From Roseicyclus marinus (lineage in GTDB: Bacteria; Pseudomonadota; Alphaproteobacteria; Rhodobacterales; Rhodobacteraceae), in NCBI RefSeq assembly GCF_030163795.1, contig NZ_JASJOF010000001.1, forward strand, positions 1 through 64,000: 64,000 nt of DNA, given 5' to 3'. A model generated the notes under the pieces. That model worked only from the letters and a program-made list of their open reading frames with translations. It had not been told where the DNA came from and ran no database searches. Position numbers and translations under genes: made by a program. Positions within the stretch are counted from its first letter, which is position 1, and every line of letters begins with the position of its first letter. Positions 62,512 to 64,000 of the stretch are shown piece by piece.

Positions 62512-63072
62512 TCAGCCCGCGCCGCCCGCCAAAAGCGCCTCGATCAAGGCAAAGGCCTCGGGGCTGTCCCAATGCGCATCGCCTCTCAGCCGCGCGATCT
62601 CCTGACCTTGCGGGTTCAGGATCACGGTGATCGGCAGGCCGAACACCCCCATTTCCCGCGCGATCTGCTGGTTGATGTCGCGGTAGCGGGGCAGGTCCTC
62701 CACCCCGATCTCCTCGAAAAACCGGGCAATCGCCTGCGGCGGATTGCGCCCGGTGGCCAGCGTCACGACGGCGAAATCCTCGCCCCCCAGTTCCGCCTGA
62801 AGGTTTTGCAGCGATGGCATCTCCTCGCGGCAGGGCGCGCACCATGTGGCCCAGAAATTCAGCACGACATACCGCCCGGCATAATCGGCAAGCCGACCTT
62901 CCGTCTCGTCCTCGCGCAGATAGGGCAGGGCTGACGCCGCAACCGGCGTCTCATGCACCACCAGCCCCCGCATCTCGCCCGTCAGGTACCCGGACAGGTC
63001 CTGGGCTACGGCAGCATTTGCACACAGGCTTGCAGCAAGGTAGAGCACCCCAAGACGCAGATAGCGGATCAT
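62512..63072 (-). CDS. TlpA-like thiol:disulfide oxidoreductase
   Basis: A 186-residue exported thioredoxin-like protein. Signal peptide [22 protein letters not shown], then the redox motif [20 protein letters not shown] (Cys78, Cys81) and the cis-Pro segment [14 protein letters not shown]. Expected to reduce disulfides in the periplasm, for example for cytochrome c maturation. It is divergent from argH with a 29-bp gap. Confidence 0.93.
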   Translation of the reverse strand: MIRYLRLGVLYLAASLCANAAVAQDLSGYLTGEMRGLVVHETPVAASALPYLREDETEGRLADYAGRYVVLNFWATWCAPCREEMPSLQNLQAELGGEDFAVVTLATGRNPPQAIARFFEEIGVEDLPRYRDINQQIAREMGVFGLPITVILNPQGQEIARLRGDAHWDSPEAFALIEALLAGGAG

Positions 63073-63101
63073 CCGGAACTTCCTCCAAAGGGCCAGAGCT
63101 C

Positions 63102-64000
63102 ATGACCGACACCACCGCCAATGCCATGTGGGGCGGGCGCTTCGCCGCCGGGCCGGACGCGATCATGGAGGCGATCAACGCCTCGATCGGGTTCGACAAG
63201 CGACTGGCGAGGCAGGATATCGAAGGCTCCCGCGCCCATGCGGCGATGCTGGCGGCTGCCGGCATCCTCAGTGATAGCGACGCCAGCGCGATCCGGGAAG
63301 GGTTGCTCACGGTCTTGTCAGAGATCGAGGGCGGCACCTTCGAGTTTTCCACCGCTCTCGAAGACATCCACATGAATGTCGAGGCGCGGCTGAAGCAGGT
63401 CATCGGCGAACCGGCAGGCCGTCTGCACACCGCGCGTTCGCGCAACGATCAGGTCGCGACCGATTTCCGCCTCTGGGTGCGCGAGCAATGCGATGCCGCG
63501 ATCCTGGGCCTCGAGGCCTTGATGCGCGCGCTTCTCGCGCAGGCCGAACAGGGCGCCGATTGGGTCATGCCCGGCTTCACCCATCTCCAGACCGCACAGC
63601 CCGTGACATGGGGCCATCACATGATGGCCTATGTCGAAATGTTCGCCCGCGACCGGGGGCGGATGATGGATGCGCGCGCGCGCATGAACGAAAGCCCGCT
63701 CGGGGCGGCGGCGCTCGCGGGCACGTCGTTTCCCATAGACCGGCACATGACGGCCGAGGCGCTGGGCTTCGACCGGCCCATGGCCAATTCGCTCGATGCC
63801 GTATCGGCCCGCGATTTCGCGCTGGAATTTCTCTCCGCCGCCTCGATCTGCGCCATGCACCTGTCGCGCTTCGCCGAGGAACTGGTGATCTGGTCCTCCG
63901 CGCAATTCCGCTTCGTGCGGCTGTCGGACCGCTTTTCCACCGGCTCCTCGATCATGCCCCAGAAAAAGAACCCCGATGCCGCCGAACTGATCCGGGCCAA
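63102..64000 (+). CDS. argH: Argininosuccinate lyase, N-terminal part (3' end outside window)
   Basis: The first ~299 codons of ArgH, cleaving argininosuccinate to arginine and fumarate. Text: [74 protein letters not shown] and the fumarase-lyase signature [15 protein letters not shown] just before the window ends. Start ATG 63102. argC is at 21014. The gene is incomplete only because the window stops. Confidence 0.96.
   Translation, partial: MTDTTANAMWGGRFAAGPDAIMEAINASIGFDKRLARQDIEGSRAHAAMLAAAGILSDSDASAIREGLLTVLSEIEGGTFEFSTALEDIHMNVEARLKQVIGEPAGRLHTARSRNDQVATDFRLWVREQCDAAILGLEALMRALLAQAEQGADWVMPGFTHLQTAQPVTWGHHMMAYVEMFARDRGRMMDARARMNESPLGAAALAGTSFPIDRHMTAEALGFDRPMANSLDAVSARDFALEFLSAASICAMHLSRFAEELVIWSSAQFRFVRLSDRFSTGSSIMPQKKNPDAAELIRA

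Overview
The window looks like a chromosomal segment from an alphaproteobacterium of the family Rhodobacteraceae (Roseobacter/Rhodobacter/Paracoccus group). This rests on the high GC content, frequent GTG/TTG starts and ATGA/GTGA overlaps, the ethylmalonyl-CoA-pathway enzymes methylsuccinyl-CoA dehydrogenase and malyl-CoA lyase, the chvI-chvG-hprK-rapZ-ptsA-hpr locus next to pckA, and clade-typical orphan families (DUF1491, DUF6473, TIGR02302). I saw no rRNA, tRNA, CRISPR, prophage or insertion sequence. Almost everything is core metabolism and information processing; the accessory-looking parts are a brnTA toxin-antitoxin pair and an orphan AAA-type ATPase.

Layout. 0-2.2 kb: 3' end of dnaX, ybaB, recR, a TrhA/PAQR membrane protein. 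2.3-6 kb: etfBA, a DUF6473 protein, 3-hydroxybutyryl-CoA dehydrogenase. 6.1-13.5 kb: an acyltransferase, then the regulatory PTS (HPr, EIIA-Man, RapZ, HprK) and ChvG/ChvI on the minus strand, divergent from pckA. 13.6-19.5 kb: a TauE/SafE permease, mcd, the ATPase-thpR pair, recO and a Pr6Pr membrane protein. 19.6-29.8 kb: a minus-strand core block read as folK, rpoZ, rsh (spoT), DUF2062, pdxJ, acpS, lepB, rnc, era, DUF1491, interrupted by argC (plus) and a flavodoxin-fold reductase. 29.9-36 kb: a NYN-domain protein, cytochrome c, ispH, DUF3429, rnhA, a TRIC-like channel, then fmt and two deformylase genes, one of them a predicted pseudoenzyme. 36-44.5 kb: patB-like lyase, mcl1, an orphan 5TMR-LYT membrane sensor, accA, a CIA30 protein, rlmJ, an FMN-binding protein, plsC, ftsX, ftsE. 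44.6-58.3 kb: a zinc-ribbon protein, TIGR02302, lysA, qor, DUF2834, brnTA, ETF-QO, a TPR protein, ispE, a polyprenyl synthase, DUF2007, a tRNA-methyltransferase-like protein, a YdcH-like protein. 58.5-64 kb: a 38-residue small ORF, phbB, phbA, an EAL protein, tag, tlpA, and argH running off the end.

How the genes fit together. mcd, mcl1, the 3-hydroxybutyryl-CoA dehydrogenase, phbA/phbB, ETF and ETF-QO belong to one physiology: acetyl-CoA assimilation through the ethylmalonyl-CoA pathway, with polyhydroxybutyrate as a branch and electrons passing from acyl-CoA dehydrogenases to ubiquinone through ETF. pckA links this carbon to gluconeogenesis and lies beside the ChvGI/PTS regulatory cluster. 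A similar 18-bp partial palindrome lies upstream of pckA, mcd and mcl1.

Other structure outside genes: a composite dispersed repeat (GC hairpin plus a tail containing AAGATGAAG), a second hairpin family (GGTGGGCA...TGCCCACC) at gene 3' ends, a 27-bp tandem repeat at the thpR/recO convergence, and an exact TTAA-N7-TTAA CtrA-like site before the 5TMR-LYT gene.

All functions are inferred by reading the sequence; no database search was run.
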